64,000 nucleotides of DNA from Paeniglutamicibacter antarcticus_C. Its GTDB lineage: Bacteria; Actinomycetota; Actinomycetes; Actinomycetales; Micrococcaceae. The DNA lies in assembly GCF_039544305.1 (NCBI RefSeq), contig NZ_BAABLK010000034.1:186001-250000 (forward strand). The letters are read 5' to 3'. Positions 63,052-64,000 of this stretch are shown one piece after another; the stretch's first letter is position 1, and each line of letters starts with the position of its first letter. The position numbers and the translations under genes are program-made. The notes below the pieces were generated by a model. That model was not told where the DNA came from. It did no database searches and saw nothing but the letters and a program-made list of their open reading frames with translations.

Positions 63052-64000
63052 TTACAGCCCTGCGTAGGAGTGGAGCCCGTTGAAGTAAACGTTCACGACG
63101 GTGAAGTTAAAGACGATGCAGAGGTAGCCGATGATGCTCAGCCATGCCGAGCGGGCGCCGGTCCAACCCCCGGTTGCGCGGGCGTGCAGATAGCCGGCGT
63201 AGACAACCCAGATCACGAAGCTCCAGACCTCCTTGGTGTCCCAGCCCCAGTAACGGCCCCATGCGGCCTCGGCCCAGATGGCGCCGGCCATGACAGTGAA
63301 CGTCCACATGACAAACGCCACGGCATTGATCCGGTAGGCGAAATTCTCCAGCGCGGCGGCGCCCGGGACCAGGCGCATGAACGGCATGCTGTCAGGCTTG
63401 CCGGCAGCCAGCGAATCGATCCTGCGATGCTGGATCAGCTGCAGCACGTTCATCGCAAAGGTGATGGTGAACAGGGAGGACGCAAGAACGGCAATGGAGA
63501 CGTGGATGATCAGCCAGTAACTCTGCAACGCGGGAACCAGGTGGGCGACAGGCGTCGGAAATCCCATGGTGGCACCGCACAGCATCACCGTGACAAGGCC
63601 AATCACGAACGTACCCATGAAGCGCAGGTCCTTCTTCAAGAGCACAAGCGAGAACACCAGGGCCACCAGGAAAGAACCGGTGGAAAGGAACTCGTACATG
63701 TTGCCCCAAGGCACGCGACCGGCCGCGATGGCACGGGTGACCACGGCGAAACCTTGGAGTAGAACGCCGAGCCAGGTCAAGGAGACAGCGACCTTCGCAG
63801 CCATGCGTTTGGCGGAGGCGGCCGTGTAGTTCATGGAGTCGTTGACCAGCGCATCCTCGGCTCCGCCAAGGGCAGGAGCTTCCTGGGATCCGGCAGCGAC
63901 AAGGACCTTTTGTTCCGAGGCTATGGCAGCGGCGTCAATTTCCCTGATGAGCTTGCTTGACTTTGCAAGATCCCAGGCGAATGCGATGAAGGCCGCTGCG
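63052..64000 (-). CDS. ccsB: Cytochrome c biogenesis protein CcsB (ResC), 5' end outside
   Basis: The frame stays open to the right edge, so the Met at 63834 is internal; the upstream part reads AAFIAFAWDLAKSSKLIREI, the end of a first membrane helix. About 316 residues are visible. The heme-handling WWD-type motif is WGRYWGWDTKEVWSFVIWVV, and the ends GNMYEFLSTGSFLVALVFSL and NFTVVNVYFNGLHSYAGL are typical of CcsB/CcsA proteins. It exports or presents heme for attachment to c-type cytochromes, together with a ResB partner expected beyond the window. Confidence 0.94.
   Translation of the reverse strand, partial: AAAFIAFAWDLAKSSKLIREIDAAAIASEQKVLVAAGSQEAPALGGAEDALVNDSMNYTAASAKRMAAKVAVSLTWLGVLLQGFAVVTRAIAAGRVPWGNMYEFLSTGSFLVALVFSLVLLKKDLRFMGTFVIGLVTVMLCGATMGFPTPVAHLVPALQSYWLIIHVSIAVLASSLFTITFAMNVLQLIQHRRIDSLAAGKPDSMPFMRLVPGAAALENFAYRINAVAFVMWTFTVMAGAIWAEAAWGRYWGWDTKEVWSFVIWVVYAGYLHARATGGWTGARSAWLSIIGYLCIVFNFTVVNVYFNGLHSYAGL

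Overview
The window looks like a chromosome segment of a high-GC Gram-positive actinobacterium, most plausibly an Arthrobacter or Paeniglutamicibacter-type member of the Micrococcaceae. This is inferred from gene content and codon use: an AtoE/men/ccsB neighbourhood, a DUF4229 protein, SPW-type membrane proteins and an actinobacterial PaaABCDE operon. No 16S gene is present, so the genus is not proven.

The dominant theme is aerobic phenylacetate breakdown through CoA-bound intermediates. Every usual step is here but scattered over about 50 kb in five transcription units: paaABCDE with an epoxide-isomerase-like gene (877-5590, minus), paaI-paaK (19069-20879, plus), a TetR regulator resembling PaaR (20992-21609, plus), paaZ (40232-42358, minus) divergent from a second hotdog thioesterase (42474-42914, plus), and paaJ-paaF-paaH (47505-50386, minus). 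Each unit has an 18-bp near-palindromic site of the form TACTGACCGNTCGTTCAG just upstream, so the units are probably one PaaR regulon. A broken MHS-type MFS transporter lies divergent from paaJ across the same kind of site and may be the lost uptake gene.

Other regions from left to right: a membrane protein/XRE pair at the left edge; a complete metNIQ methionine importer; a decayed metal-handling module (HMA-domain remnant and P1B ATPase remnant) around an intact Crp/Fnr regulator; a lipoprotein polysaccharide deacetylase; a polar amino acid ABC importer with fused binding protein and permease; an S9 peptidase and a GNAT-GrpB fusion; an NMN transporter-like protein, an HNH protein and two frameshifted oxidoreductases; a GntR-ABC operon; a thiamine diphosphate enzyme; a gene-poor, decayed stretch (30.1-35.5 kb) with an IS110-type remnant, a SnoaL-like protein and an SDR; and a two-component system flanked by two low-complexity exported proteins.

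After paaZ come a frameshifted DUF2975/XRE pair and a frameshifted IS1182-like transposase, then a GNAT, a tyrosine phosphatase and a monooxygenase-like small protein. The right quarter holds menaquinone genes (menB, menE, menA) interrupted by a short-chain fatty acid transporter, remnants of a lactate dehydrogenase and a GntR regulator, DUF4229 and PLDc_N small membrane proteins, RtcB RNA ligase, an initiator tRNA-Met, and the cytochrome c assembly gene ccsB running off the right edge.

The window has an unusual load of broken genes. Some (ATPase, HMA, MFS, lactate dehydrogenase, GntR) carry several stops and deletions and are true pseudogenes. Others differ from an intact frame by single bases, often in homopolymers, so sequencing error remains possible for those.
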